A stretch of DNA of 64,000 bases, taken from the NCBI GenBank assembly GCA_016218705.1, contig JACRDC010000017.1, positions 1 to 64,000 of the forward strand, given 5' to 3'. The position numbers and the translations under genes are program-made. Of this stretch, positions 1 through 8,541 are shown piece after piece; position 1 is the first letter of the stretch, and each line of letters begins with the position of its first letter. Origin of the DNA: Desulfarculus sp. Lineage in GTDB: Bacteria; Desulfobacterota; Desulfarculia; Desulfarculales; Desulfarculaceae. The notes under the pieces were generated by a model that ran no database searches, was not told the origin of the DNA, and saw only the letters and a program-made list of their open reading frames with translations.

Positions 1-224
1 GAAGCTCACTTACCGTGCGTGCGGTGGTCAATGCCTTCTTAGCCCTCTCCAAAACCTCCCTGCCTCTGGCCCTTCTACCCATTTGCCCACCTCCCTTGAG
101 ATGAGCTTATTATTACATATTTGAATTAGAAATGGAATTAGGCTTTCCTGGGCCGCCTATACCGTAAGGGCTGTACCCAGAGGAAACCTGACGAGAAAAC
201 CATACGTCTGATCTGAAATGCGTA

Positions 225-1328
225 TCAACTGGCCTGGAACAACCCGGGCTCCAGTTCCACGCCGGTCAGGACCAACTCCTTGAGGAAGCTGGGCTCCTGG
301 CCGGTGGCCTTTAGCTCTCCCAGCACCTTGCCGCTATCGGGGTCCTTGCCCTCCAGGTCAAAGACCAAGAGGGGATGGAAGCGGTAGTTGCCCTGGCTGT
401 CCAGCCCCAGCACCTCCACAATCTCGGTCAGGCGGCGGGAGCCGTCGGGGAAGCGCGATATCTGGGCCACCACCTCCAGGGCCGAGGCCACCTGGCCGCG
501 CACCGCGGTCAGCGGCAGTTCCACCCCTGACATGAGCGCCAGGGTCTCCAGGCGGCTTAGCGCGTCGCGGCCGCTGTTGGCGTGCACGGTGGTCAGGCTG
601 CCGGCGTGGCCGGTGTTCATGGCCTGCAACATGTCCAGGGCCTCGCCGCCCCGGCACTCGCCCACGATGATGCGGTCGGGGCGCAGGCGTAAGGATGCGG
701 CCACCAGGTCGCGGATGGTCACCGCCCCCCGGCCCTGGGCGTCGGGGTGGCGGGTCTCCATGGTCAGCACGTGGGGCTGGGCCAGTTGCAGTTCGCTGGC
801 GTCCTCGATGACGATGACGCGCTCGCCCGCGCCGATGAAGGACGACAGGATGTTGAGCAGGGTGGTCTTGCCGCTGCCGGTGCCGCCGGCCACCACCAGG
901 TTCTTGCGCGCCGCCACGCAGGCCTTCAGGAACCCCGCCGCCGCGCTGGTCAGCGAGCCCCGGGCCACCAGATCGTCCATGCCCAGAAGGCTCTTGGAGA
1001 AGCGGCGGATGGCCACGTAGGGACCGCGCCGGGCGATGGGCGGGATCATGGCGTGCAGGCGCGAGCCGTCGGGCAGGCGTGCGTCCAGAAAGGGCGTGTT
1101 CTGGTCAATGCTGCGCCCCACGAACTGGCTGACGTTGCGCACCGCGGCCAAGAGGCTCTCGGGCGAGGCAAAGGCGCGGTCGGTCTTGAGCAGCTTGCCC
1201 TGGCGCTCGATGTAGATGTCGCCGGGGCCGTTTATCATCACCTCGGTCACCGACTCATCTTCCAAGAAGTCGCGCACCGGGCCGAAGAACTGCAAGACCG
1301 TCTGGCTGAACAGGGGCTGGTCGCTCAT
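225..1328 (-). CDS. cpaF: Second, stand-alone CpaF/TadA-type pilus ATPase
   Basis: Cytoplasmic hexameric ATPase of the type II/IV secretion family that powers Flp (Tad) pilus assembly. The 367 residues hold the full catalytic core: Walker A GGTGSGKTT at 148-156, a Walker B-like IIVGECRGG at 220-228 and the TTVHAN histidine motif at 246-251. ATG is preceded by GAGGAAA. It is the last gene of the minus-strand Tad run, 54 nt after the TPR lipoprotein gene. Unlike the other CpaF in this locus (10111-12285) it has no ParA-like N-terminal part. Two CpaF motors in one cluster is unusual; a role in retraction or for a second pilin is inference only. Confidence 0.93.
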   Translation of the reverse strand: MSDQPLFSQTVLQFFGPVRDFLEDESVTEVMINGPGDIYIERQGKLLKTDRAFASPESLLAAVRNVSQFVGRSIDQNTPFLDARLPDGSRLHAMIPPIARRGPYVAIRRFSKSLLGMDDLVARGSLTSAAAGFLKACVAARKNLVVAGGTGSGKTTLLNILSSFIGAGERVIVIEDASELQLAQPHVLTMETRHPDAQGRGAVTIRDLVAASLRLRPDRIIVGECRGGEALDMLQAMNTGHAGSLTTVHANSGRDALSRLETLALMSGVELPLTAVRGQVASALEVVAQISRFPDGSRRLTEIVEVLGLDSQGNYRFHPLLVFDLEGKDPDSGKVLGELKATGQEPSFLKELVLTGVELEPGLFQAS

Positions 1329-1382
1329 GGCGTTTCCTCATGCCTCAGCGGGCCGCCTGGGTTGGGCCGGCGGCGCACGCCG

Positions 1383-3020
1383 TCATTGGCCGTGGCGCCC
1401 AAGCCAGGCGCGGGCCTTGTCGGCCCGGGGTCCCTGGGGCTCCAGCTCCAGGAAGCGCCGGAAGGCCTGGCCGGCGCAGGCGTTGTTCTGCAACTGGCCG
1501 GCGCAGACCCCGCCCAGGTTGTAGAGGGCCTGGGCGTGGCGGGGGTCGGCCTGGCTGGCGGCCTCGAAGGCCTGGCCAGCCTGGGCGTACTGCTTTTGCG
1601 CCAAGAGCGCCAGGCCGCGCAGGTTGTGGGCGGCGGCGTCCTGGGGTTCCTTGGCCAGTACCTCCTGGGTCAGGCGCTGGGCCTCCTGGGGCCGGTCCTG
1701 GGCCAGGCGCACCAGGGCCAGGTTGAAGCGGGCGGCTTGGTGGTCGGGCATGATCTCCAGCACCCGCGCTAGGCGCGCCCCGGCGGCCTGGCGGGTGGCT
1801 GGGGCGTCCATCTCCAGGCGGGCCAGGCCGATCAAGGCCGGCAGGTTGCCGGGCTGCAAGGCCAGGGCGGCCTGGTAGGGCGCGGCCGCCTGGGCGGCCT
1901 GCCCCTGGTCCTCCAAGGCCCAGGCCAGCACCAGGTGGGCCGCCGGCAACTCAGGCGAGGCCTTGACCGCCCGGCGCCCCAGGTCGGCCCGAGTTGCGGT
2001 CTCCTGTCCGGGCACCAGGGCCAGGGCCACAAGATTGACCCCGTCGCTGGGTTCGGCCTGCGCGGCCGCCTCCAGGTACTGGCGGGCCTTGGCCGGGCGC
2101 TCCTCCAAGATCATGGCCATACCCAAGGCCCGGCGGGTGGCCGCCGCGCCGGGATGGCGGCGGTACACGGCCACGGCCTTGGCCCTTAGCCGCGCCCAGT
2201 CGGCCGAAGGCGCCGGTTGGCCCTGTATGGCCAGGGCCAGCGAGCGCCAGGCCTTGGCCTCCACCATACGCGCGGCGGCCAGGGCGTCGCGGGGGTCCTG
2301 CTCGGCCCGGCGCTCGGCCTCCTGGGTGGCGCGGGCCAAAGTCGGCGGGTCCAGGCTGCATAGGGCCTGGCGGGGGCTCAGGGGACCCGCCGCCGGGGCC
2401 GGTGCCGGCGGCTGCGCCACCGGTGACTGGGCCGGGGCGTCCTGGCTGGGGGCGGGGGCCAGGCCCCAGGATTCCACCATGGACGCCAGGTCCAGCCCCG
2501 CGGCCTGGACGGGATGGGCCAGGGTGACCTGATACAGCCAGCCCTGGGCCGGCAGGTAGATGCGCCGGCATTGCTGCTCTGGCGTGGACCAAGTCAGCTC
2601 ATGGGCGGTCCTGCCAGCCAGCATCAGGGTCTGGCTCTGCCAGCCGCTGGCCCGGGGCAAGGCCATGGCCAGGCGCTCTTGCTCGGCCTGGGTCCAGGCC
2701 GGCTCCAGGGGCGGCTGGCTCGGGGACCGAGGGTTGGCCTCCACCACCAGCAGGTGTCCCGGCCAGGGCAGGGTGGCCCTGAACAGCAGGCCGGGCTGCT
2801 CGGCGCCGCCCGGCTCCAGGCGGCTGCCGGCGGGCAATTCCAGACGCAGGGGCGGGCTCTCCAGGCTGAAGACGACGGGCTGGGAGGCCTCCGGCGAAAG
2901 CTGCTCCAGGGAAGCGCGCATTTGAGCGCAGCCGGCGGCCGCCAGCAGCGCCCACAACCACGCCAGCAGCAGGCTGGCGGACAGAACTCGCTTGTTTACT
3001 GGCCTAATGTTTAGCGGCAC
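1383..3020 (-). CDS. tadD: TadD-like TPR lipoprotein
   Basis: Predicted outer-membrane lipoprotein of 545 residues: a hydrophobic signal at about 11-30 ends in a lipobox with Cys31, and TPR-like helical repeats fill roughly residues 240-545. The 200 residues between them are not recognised. TadD of Tad pilus loci is a TPR lipoprotein that supports secretin assembly, and position and architecture fit that role. I chose a GTG start at 3020 because an AAGGAGAAG ribosome site lies just upstream and a longer frame from 3092 would run deep into the preceding gene. The start overlaps the stop of the upstream FHA gene by 10 nt, implying translational coupling. Confidence 0.75.
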   Translation of the reverse strand: MPLNIRPVNKRVLSASLLLAWLWALLAAAGCAQMRASLEQLSPEASQPVVFSLESPPLRLELPAGSRLEPGGAEQPGLLFRATLPWPGHLLVVEANPRSPSQPPLEPAWTQAEQERLAMALPRASGWQSQTLMLAGRTAHELTWSTPEQQCRRIYLPAQGWLYQVTLAHPVQAAGLDLASMVESWGLAPAPSQDAPAQSPVAQPPAPAPAAGPLSPRQALCSLDPPTLARATQEAERRAEQDPRDALAAARMVEAKAWRSLALAIQGQPAPSADWARLRAKAVAVYRRHPGAAATRRALGMAMILEERPAKARQYLEAAAQAEPSDGVNLVALALVPGQETATRADLGRRAVKASPELPAAHLVLAWALEDQGQAAQAAAPYQAALALQPGNLPALIGLARLEMDAPATRQAAGARLARVLEIMPDHQAARFNLALVRLAQDRPQEAQRLTQEVLAKEPQDAAAHNLRGLALLAQKQYAQAGQAFEAASQADPRHAQALYNLGGVCAGQLQNNACAGQAFRRFLELEPQGPRADKARAWLGRHGQ

Positions 3021-4783
3021 AGCGGCAGCTTCTCCTTGATCTCCTTGTGGAGGGCGCCGTCCTCGGTAGTCAGTTGCAGAGCCTGGCGCCACTTGGCGCA
3101 GGCCGGCCCGCGCTTGCCCAGGCCCTCCAGCACGTCGGCCTCCTGGGCCAGGCGCACGGCCTGGCGCTCGGCCTCCTGCCTGGCCCTGGCCAGGCCAGCC
3201 TTGGCCTGGGGGTGCTCGGGCTGCAATTGCAGAGCCTGCCTGTAGGCGGCCAGGGCCTCGTTCAGACGGCCGGCCTTGTGCTGCTTGGCCCCCAGGGCGG
3301 CCAATTCGTCGGCCTTCTTGAGCGAGGCCTGCTCCAGGCGCTCCAAGGCCTGGCGTGCCTGGGCGGTCACGGCAAAGACGTTTTCGCTATCCAGGGCCAG
3401 GGCCTGCTCCAGGTCCTGGCGGGCTAGGATCAGGCTTTTCTTTTCCAGCTTGGCCAGGCCCTGGCGGTAGAGTTCCTGGGCCTGGGCCTCGCGTTGCCGG
3501 ACGGTTTCGGCGGCCTCCAGGCGCTGCCGCTCCTTCTGCTCCTGGGCGGCCTGGGCCTGCAAGATCAGGTGCCGGGCCAGGGCGTCGTTGGGGTCCACCT
3601 CCAGGGCCTGGCCGGCCAGCTCGCGCACCCGGGCGTAATCCTCCCGCTCCTGGGCGGCGCGGGCCTGGCGCCAGAGATCGTCCCGCCGCTGGCGGCGCAG
3701 GGTCTCCTGGCGCTCCAGGCTGGCTCTCTGGCTCTCGGCCTGGGCCAGGGCCTGCTGCGCCTGCTCCAGAAGCCGCCGGGCCTCCTCGTGACCGGGGTCG
3801 GCGGTAATGACGTTGCGCAGGAACTGGGCGGCCTCGGCATGGGCCCCGGCCTCCAGGGCCTGCTTGCCCTTGGTGAGGTTGATAACCACCAGGCGCTGGC
3901 GCTGCTCCTCCTGCTCGCTCTGCTGCCGCTGCTGCACGGCCTGGCTGACCTGACCGGGCTTGCCCTTGTCCCCGCCGCCGAAGACCAGGGCCAGGGCCAA
4001 CAGGGCCAGGGCCACTGCCGCCTCGCCGTAAAGGAGGAGCCGGCGGCGCGCGGAGGAGCCGGCGGCGGCGGGTTGTCCGGCGGGGGCCGGCGGGCTCTCC
4101 GGTTCCTGTGCTGCCAGGGGCGAGGCCTTGGCCCTGGTGTCGTCCGGGCCGGACAGGGGCGGCAGCAGCTCGATGGTCACGGTGCCGAAGCTCAAGCTCT
4201 GCCCCGGCGCCAGCCGGGCCTGCTCGATGGAGCGGCCCTCCAGCAGGGTGCCGGAGGTGCTGCCCAGATCGCGGACGCTAAAACCCTGGCCGTCCACGCT
4301 GATCTCGGCATGCCGGCGCGAGACCGAGGGGTCGGCCAGGCGCACGGCGCACTCTGGCGCGCGGCCCACCAGGCTGATCCCTGGTCCCAGGCTGAAGACC
4401 TGGCCGGTCTGCTCGCCGCTCAGCACCCTGAGCTGGGCCAAGACGCCGCCGGGGGGCTGCCCGGCCAGGCCCGCCGGGGGCGGGGGCTCCGGGGCGGGGG
4501 CCACCCTGGTCTGCGCGCCGGCCTCGGTTTCGGCCGTCTGCCAGTCCAGCACGAAAGGCCCCAGGGGCAGGGGCCTCTGGCCGCTAAGTTGGCCCTGCCC
4601 GCCGGCCAGGTCCTCGATCATGACGCCATGGGCCGAGACGGTCAGCCTGAGTTGGCTCTCGGCCACCGCCGGGTCGTCCAGCACCAGGTCGCTGTCCGGG
4701 CTGCGCCCCAGGGTGTAGCTGCCGGGCTCCAGGACCCTGAGCTCGATGTTGCGGCCATCGCGCGATACCGTGAGCCTTATCAA
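3011..4783 (-). CDS. Membrane protein with two FHA domains and a TPR/coiled-coil tail
   Basis: A 590-residue protein. A degenerate FHA domain at about 1-85 has the GR turn at 26-27 but lacks the SRRH phosphothreonine motif. A good FHA domain at 116-200 has GR at 140-141, SRRHAE from 155 and a GSTSGT turn. A proline-rich linker leads to one membrane helix at about 249-269, then a charged, Glu/Gln/Arg-rich TPR and coiled-coil region runs to the end. FHA domains bind phosphothreonine; here they should face the cytoplasm and the TPR part the periplasm. TTG start at 4783 is chosen for its AAGGAGAAG site. It is the middle of three FHA genes inside the Tad locus. Its partner kinase is not in the window. 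Confidence 0.8.
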   Translation of the reverse strand: MIRLTVSRDGRNIELRVLEPGSYTLGRSPDSDLVLDDPAVAESQLRLTVSAHGVMIEDLAGGQGQLSGQRPLPLGPFVLDWQTAETEAGAQTRVAPAPEPPPPAGLAGQPPGGVLAQLRVLSGEQTGQVFSLGPGISLVGRAPECAVRLADPSVSRRHAEISVDGQGFSVRDLGSTSGTLLEGRSIEQARLAPGQSLSFGTVTIELLPPLSGPDDTRAKASPLAAQEPESPPAPAGQPAAAGSSARRRLLLYGEAAVALALLALALVFGGGDKGKPGQVSQAVQQRQQSEQEEQRQRLVVINLTKGKQALEAGAHAEAAQFLRNVITADPGHEEARRLLEQAQQALAQAESQRASLERQETLRRQRRDDLWRQARAAQEREDYARVRELAGQALEVDPNDALARHLILQAQAAQEQKERQRLEAAETVRQREAQAQELYRQGLAKLEKKSLILARQDLEQALALDSENVFAVTAQARQALERLEQASLKKADELAALGAKQHKAGRLNEALAAYRQALQLQPEHPQAKAGLARARQEAERQAVRLAQEADVLEGLGKRGPACAKWRQALQLTTEDGALHKEIKEKLPLCR

Positions 4784-4814
4784 GGCTACTTCTCCTTGGG
4801 GGCCGATGGGAATC

Positions 4815-5753
4815 CTAGCGCCCCAGCTTGGCCCTGGCCTGGGCAATGTAGTCCGCGGCCTTCTGGTGCAGGGGGTGCTGAGGGTCGGGCAGCAGGCTCT
4901 GCACCACCAGCCAGTTCTGGATGGCCTTTTCGTAGTCCAGGTACTGAAAGCTGGTCAGCCCCCGTCGGTAGGCCTCCTCGGCCTTTTGCATGATCTCCTG
5001 CTCCACGCGCTCCAGCTTGCCCCGGGCCGCCTGAAGCCCGGGGTCAATTTCCAGGGCGCGGCGCCACTCCTGGGCCGCGTCCAGCAGTCGGCCGGCCTCG
5101 TGGTAGGTCTGGCCGTCGCGCAGGTGGGTGGCGGCCTTGGAGTCGTCCACGGGTGGAGAGGGTAGCGCCGCGGGGGTGGCCGGCCTGGGCGCGGCTGGCG
5201 CCGGGGCCGCCGCCGGAGTTGACGGGACCTGCTCCTTCTTGCCGCCACCCAAGAGCGAAACGGCCATGACCAGGGCCAGCACCCCCAGGGCGGCCAAGCC
5301 GCCCACCAAGAGCAGCCGGCGGGACTTGCCGCCGCCGGGGCTGGGCGGGACGGCGGCCTGCAAGGGCGAGGAACGCATCACCGTGGCCTGGCCGGCCTCG
5401 GGCGGGGCGGCGCCAACCGGGGAGCGGGAATCCAGGGACACCTCCACCACGCCCAGCAGCACCACCTGCCCCGGCACCAGCACGGCGCTCTCCACTCTGT
5501 GCCCGTTCAGCAACAGGCCGTTGGCCGAGCCCAGGTCGCTAATCAGGATGTCCTGGCCCTGGCGCTCGACCATGGCGTGGCGGCGCGAAACGCTGTCGTC
5601 CTCCAGCACCAGGCCGCACTCGGGCGAGCGCCCCAGCACGGTCTGTCCCTGGCCCAGCATGAACAGCTGGGGCGCAGCCCCGGGCCGGCGCACGCGTAGG
5701 TAGTCACCCGAAGGACGCCCGGCCACGGTCTGCTGGTCGAAATCCTGGCTCAT
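4815..5753 (-). CDS. FHA-domain membrane protein with TPR tail
   Basis: A 312-residue protein with a canonical FHA domain at about 30-108 (GRSPEC at 41-46, SRRHAM from 56, GSANG at 75-79), an Ala/Pro-rich linker, one membrane helix at about 147-169 and a TPR-like periplasmic region from about 208. It has the same layout as its downstream neighbour with one FHA domain fewer, so the two are probably paralogues. ATG overlaps the stop of the preceding gene as ATGA and has a GGGGAGG ribosome site. It likely reads a phosphothreonine signal inside the cell and passes it to, or anchors, envelope parts of the pilus; the target is unknown. Confidence 0.82.
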   Translation of the reverse strand: MSQDFDQQTVAGRPSGDYLRVRRPGAAPQLFMLGQGQTVLGRSPECGLVLEDDSVSRRHAMVERQGQDILISDLGSANGLLLNGHRVESAVLVPGQVVLLGVVEVSLDSRSPVGAAPPEAGQATVMRSSPLQAAVPPSPGGGKSRRLLLVGGLAALGVLALVMAVSLLGGGKKEQVPSTPAAAPAPAAPRPATPAALPSPPVDDSKAATHLRDGQTYHEAGRLLDAAQEWRRALEIDPGLQAARGKLERVEQEIMQKAEEAYRRGLTSFQYLDYEKAIQNWLVVQSLLPDPQHPLHQKAADYIAQARAKLGR

Positions 5754-7240
5754 GCTCGCGCCTCCCCTGGGGCGCCCAGGCCGCCCAAGACCACCAGCAG
5801 AGACGGCGCGCCCCCCGCCAAGGGGACCATGGCCGCCACGCTAAGGCGCACCATGCGGCCCTGGCCGTCGCTGACCTGGCGGGACAACACCTGCCCCGCC
5901 TGGGCCGTGGCCTGCTGAATAAGCTCCAGCAGCGGCGCCAGCAGGGCCGGGTCGGGCAAGGCCTCCAGGATGTGCCGGCCCGCCACCTGGCCCGGGTCCA
6001 GGCCCAGGGCCTGGCCAAAGGCCTGGTTGGCCAGGGTCACCTGGTTGTCGGCGTCCACCAGGAGCACAGGGTCGCCCACCGCCCCGGCCAGCAGGGTCAG
6101 GCCACCTTGCGGGCTGGCGGGGCCAGATGGAGCCAGGGGAGCGCCAGGCGCCTGGGCCGGCGCGGAAGGCGTCTGTGCCAGCTTGGCCAAGCCCCGGTTA
6201 ATGCTGGCCGCCAGGTCACTGAGTTGACCGCTGCCCTGGGTGGCGCTCACCTCGCGGGCGTCGCCCTTCAAGACCGCCTCCAACTGCTCGCGCAGGCGCG
6301 TCACCGGCCGGGCGCCCAGGTACAGCAGAAGATAGGCCACCGCCAGGGCCAAGAGCAGGGAGACCACCAGGCCCACCAGGGCGCCTTGCCAGAGACCGCC
6401 GCGCTGCCCGGCCAGCTTGTGCAGCGAAAACACCAGACGCGCCGTGCCCAGCCTCTCGAACTGCCCGCTCTGGGGCATGAAGACCTTGATGGGCTGGGCC
6501 AGGTCGTACTCGCCGGGGGCCGTGGTCTGCACCAGGAACTGCTCGGCCTGCAGGGCCTTGCGGGCCACCGCGTCGCCGGGCATCTGATGGAGCTGTGCAA
6601 GCGGTGCCCAGGTGCGCCCGGCGCGGTCATAGATGTAGGCCTGCACCACGCCCTCCATCTTGGCCACCTGCTTTACGTCCACCAGCATCTCGTCGCCCAG
6701 TTGCAGGGCCTCGCGGTTCAAGGCCGCCAGGGCCAGCACCAGGGCCGAGGCCCGCTCCAGGGCCTCGGTCTCCAGGGCCTCCTGTTGGCGGTTGACCATG
6801 GGCACGGCCACCACCAGGAAGCAGGCCAGAGCCAACAGAAGCAGGAGCAGGGCCACCTGCGCCCGCCAGCCCAGCCCGGCCAGCACGCCCGGCCGGGTGG
6901 CACCAGCCTCCTGGGTGGGGGCCGGCCCCGCCTTGGCCCGGGCCTGGTCCACGCGCAAAGCCATCTCGCTCAGGCCCACGCGTAGCACGTCGCCGTGCAT
7001 CAACTGCCCCCGCTCCACCCGCTGGCCGTTGATCCAGGTGCCGTTGGCAGAGCCCAGGTCCTCTACCTGAAGGCTGCGCTCGGCCAGCACCAGCTTGCAG
7101 TGGTGCCGCGAGGCCTCCTGGTCGCCCAGACGCAGGCTCGCGTCCTCGCCCCGGCCCAACAGGCTCTCGCGCCGGGTCAGTTCCAGCACCAGGCCCTTGT
7201 CCGGCCCCTTGAGGACCTCCAGGCTGAACCTAAGCTTCAC
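5750..7240 (-). CDS. FHA - membrane sensor - PAS protein without a transmitter domain
   Basis: A 496-residue protein: FHA domain at 1-98 (GRGED at 29-33, SRHH at 44-47, GSANGT at 63-68), membrane helix at about 126-148, periplasmic segment of about 135 residues, second helix at about 284-308, HAMP-like stretch at 309-355 and a PAS domain at about 383-490. It is built like a sensor kinase, but there is no histidine kinase, GGDEF or EAL domain, so output must be by protein contact. The GTG start at 7240 overlaps the preceding stop as GTGA and has a GGGGGAAGGA site. It lies between the DUF192 gene and the other FHA genes, so it is probably part of the same phospho-signalling group. Confidence 0.78.
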   Translation of the reverse strand: MKLRFSLEVLKGPDKGLVLELTRRESLLGRGEDASLRLGDQEASRHHCKLVLAERSLQVEDLGSANGTWINGQRVERGQLMHGDVLRVGLSEMALRVDQARAKAGPAPTQEAGATRPGVLAGLGWRAQVALLLLLLALACFLVVAVPMVNRQQEALETEALERASALVLALAALNREALQLGDEMLVDVKQVAKMEGVVQAYIYDRAGRTWAPLAQLHQMPGDAVARKALQAEQFLVQTTAPGEYDLAQPIKVFMPQSGQFERLGTARLVFSLHKLAGQRGGLWQGALVGLVVSLLLALAVAYLLLYLGARPVTRLREQLEAVLKGDAREVSATQGSGQLSDLAASINRGLAKLAQTPSAPAQAPGAPLAPSGPASPQGGLTLLAGAVGDPVLLVDADNQVTLANQAFGQALGLDPGQVAGRHILEALPDPALLAPLLELIQQATAQAGQVLSRQVSDGQGRMVRLSVAAMVPLAGGAPSLLVVLGGLGAPGEARA

Positions 7241-7656
7241 GCCGATCCTTCCCCCTGGGCCAGGGTTTCCCCGCCCACCTGTGGGCCGGCCACCGCCAGG
7301 TTGGGCGCCGGCCTGAACTCCAGCACGTCTCCCACGGCGATATCCCGGGCCGCGCCAGCGCCCAGTTCCAGGGCCGAGGCCGCGGTCCAGCGCCAGGGCG
7401 AAAGCCGCCAGGGGGGCAGATCGCGGCACACCCCCACCACTCGCTGCCCACGGTCCAGAAAAACCACGTCAATGGCAAAGCGCATGAAAAAAGTATGCAC
7501 CTGGCGGCAGGGAGAAATCCACAGACCCTGGCCCGGACCTAGGCCCCGGCTGCCCAGCAGGCCCCGCATGCGCTGGCCCAGGGACACCGCCGCCCGCGCG
7601 CGGCCGGCCACCTGGCCTGGGCGCGTAAGGTTGTGCACCTCAAAATCCGAGGACAT
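7237..7656 (-). CDS. DUF192 family protein
   Basis: A 139-residue protein of the DUF192 family. The signatures are R-MRGLLG near residues 29-34, the W-SPC-VHTFFM stretch near 46-58, and the IDVVFLD motif at about 62-68. The family is widespread, small and of unknown biochemical function. There is no clear signal peptide here. The start overlaps the end of tadC by 17 nt and the stop overlaps the next gene, so it is translated as part of the Tad operon. DUF192 genes are known next to Tad genes in other proteobacteria, so a role in pilus biogenesis is plausible but unproven. Confidence 0.85.
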   Translation of the reverse strand: MSSDFEVHNLTRPGQVAGRARAAVSLGQRMRGLLGSRGLGPGQGLWISPCRQVHTFFMRFAIDVVFLDRGQRVVGVCRDLPPWRLSPWRWTAASALELGAGAARDIAVGDVLEFRPAPNLAVAGPQVGGETLAQGEGSA

Positions 7657-8521
7657 ATTTGAGCACCAACGGGCCGATTATGACCACGAAGACCGCGGGC
7701 ATGATGCACAGGATCAGGGGCAGCAGTATCTTCTGGGTGGCCTGGGCCCCCAGGCGCTCGGCCTGCTGGAAGCGGTCGGTGCGCAGCTTGTCGCTCTGGG
7801 CGCGCAAGACCTGGCCGATGGACACGCCCAGCTTGTCGGCCTGGATCAGCACCGCCACGAAGGCGCTCAGGCTGGTGACGTTGCAGCGGTAAGCCAGGTT
7901 GCGCAGGCCCTCGGCCCGCGAGGCGCCCAGGCGAATCTCGCCCAACATCAGGCTAAGTTCCTCGATCAATGGGCCAGGCCGCGACTTGGCCACCACCTTG
8001 CCGATGGCGCCCATGAAGTCCAGGCCCGCCTCCACCGACAGGGCCAGCATGTCGGCCACGTTGGGCAAGGCGCGCACGATCTGCCGCTGGCGCAAATTGA
8101 CGCGGTCACGCACCCAGCGGTCGGGGAAGTAGAAACCCAGGAAGGCCGCCAGGGGCCAGGCCCACCAGGAGGCGTCGTGGTTGAACATGAACAGGAGCAC
8201 CAGGGCCACCAGGGCCAGGAAGAACTTGTAGGCCCACAGTTCGTCCACGGTGATCTCTTCGCTCAAGCCCCCGGCCAGGATGTCGCGCTGGCGCTTGAGG
8301 CGCCAGTGGGGGGCGCTGATGCCCCTGGTCAGGGGCACCATGCGGGTGATGAAGGGCCGGCTGAGCTTCAACAAAAGCGAGCGGGATACCTCTGCCTTGG
8401 CCTGGCCGCCCAGGGCCTGCACGGCCTGCTCCCGGGCGGCGCCAGCGAAGAACATCCGCGCCACCAGGAACACCGCCCCAAAGGCCAGCAGCAGGATCAA
8501 GATGAGCAGCAATTGGGTCAA
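7640..8521 (-). CDS. tadC: TadC-type inner-membrane platform protein
   Basis: Type II secretion F-domain protein of 293 residues, one of the two polytopic platform proteins on which the CpaF motor acts in Tad pilus assembly. An N-terminal hydrophobic helix is followed by a basic stretch, a helix pair at about 95-120, the conserved SVEAGLDFMGAI-type region in the middle and C-terminal hydrophobic segments. The start is TTG, supported by AGGAG six bases upstream; no better start was seen. TadB, its usual partner, is not adjacent: an RlpA-like gene and a small pilin gene lie between them. Confidence 0.9.
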   Translation of the reverse strand: MTQLLLILILLLAFGAVFLVARMFFAGAAREQAVQALGGQAKAEVSRSLLLKLSRPFITRMVPLTRGISAPHWRLKRQRDILAGGLSEEITVDELWAYKFFLALVALVLLFMFNHDASWWAWPLAAFLGFYFPDRWVRDRVNLRQRQIVRALPNVADMLALSVEAGLDFMGAIGKVVAKSRPGPLIEELSLMLGEIRLGASRAEGLRNLAYRCNVTSLSAFVAVLIQADKLGVSIGQVLRAQSDKLRTDRFQQAERLGAQATQKILLPLILCIMPAVFVVIIGPLVLKYVLGF

Positions 8522-8541
8522 GGCCCGCTCCTAACTCCTGC

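Noticed and set aside
1-224. Terminator or gene downstream of the second cpaF
   Set aside because: No reading frame was convincing; the only stem (ATACG/CGTAT before TTTT) has five base pairs and is too weak to call.
3494-4993. A 499-codon open frame on the plus strand across the FHA genes
   Set aside because: It lies wholly antisense to well-supported FHA genes and its product is low-complexity Gly/Leu/Gln/Ala; such frames arise from GC-rich codon use.
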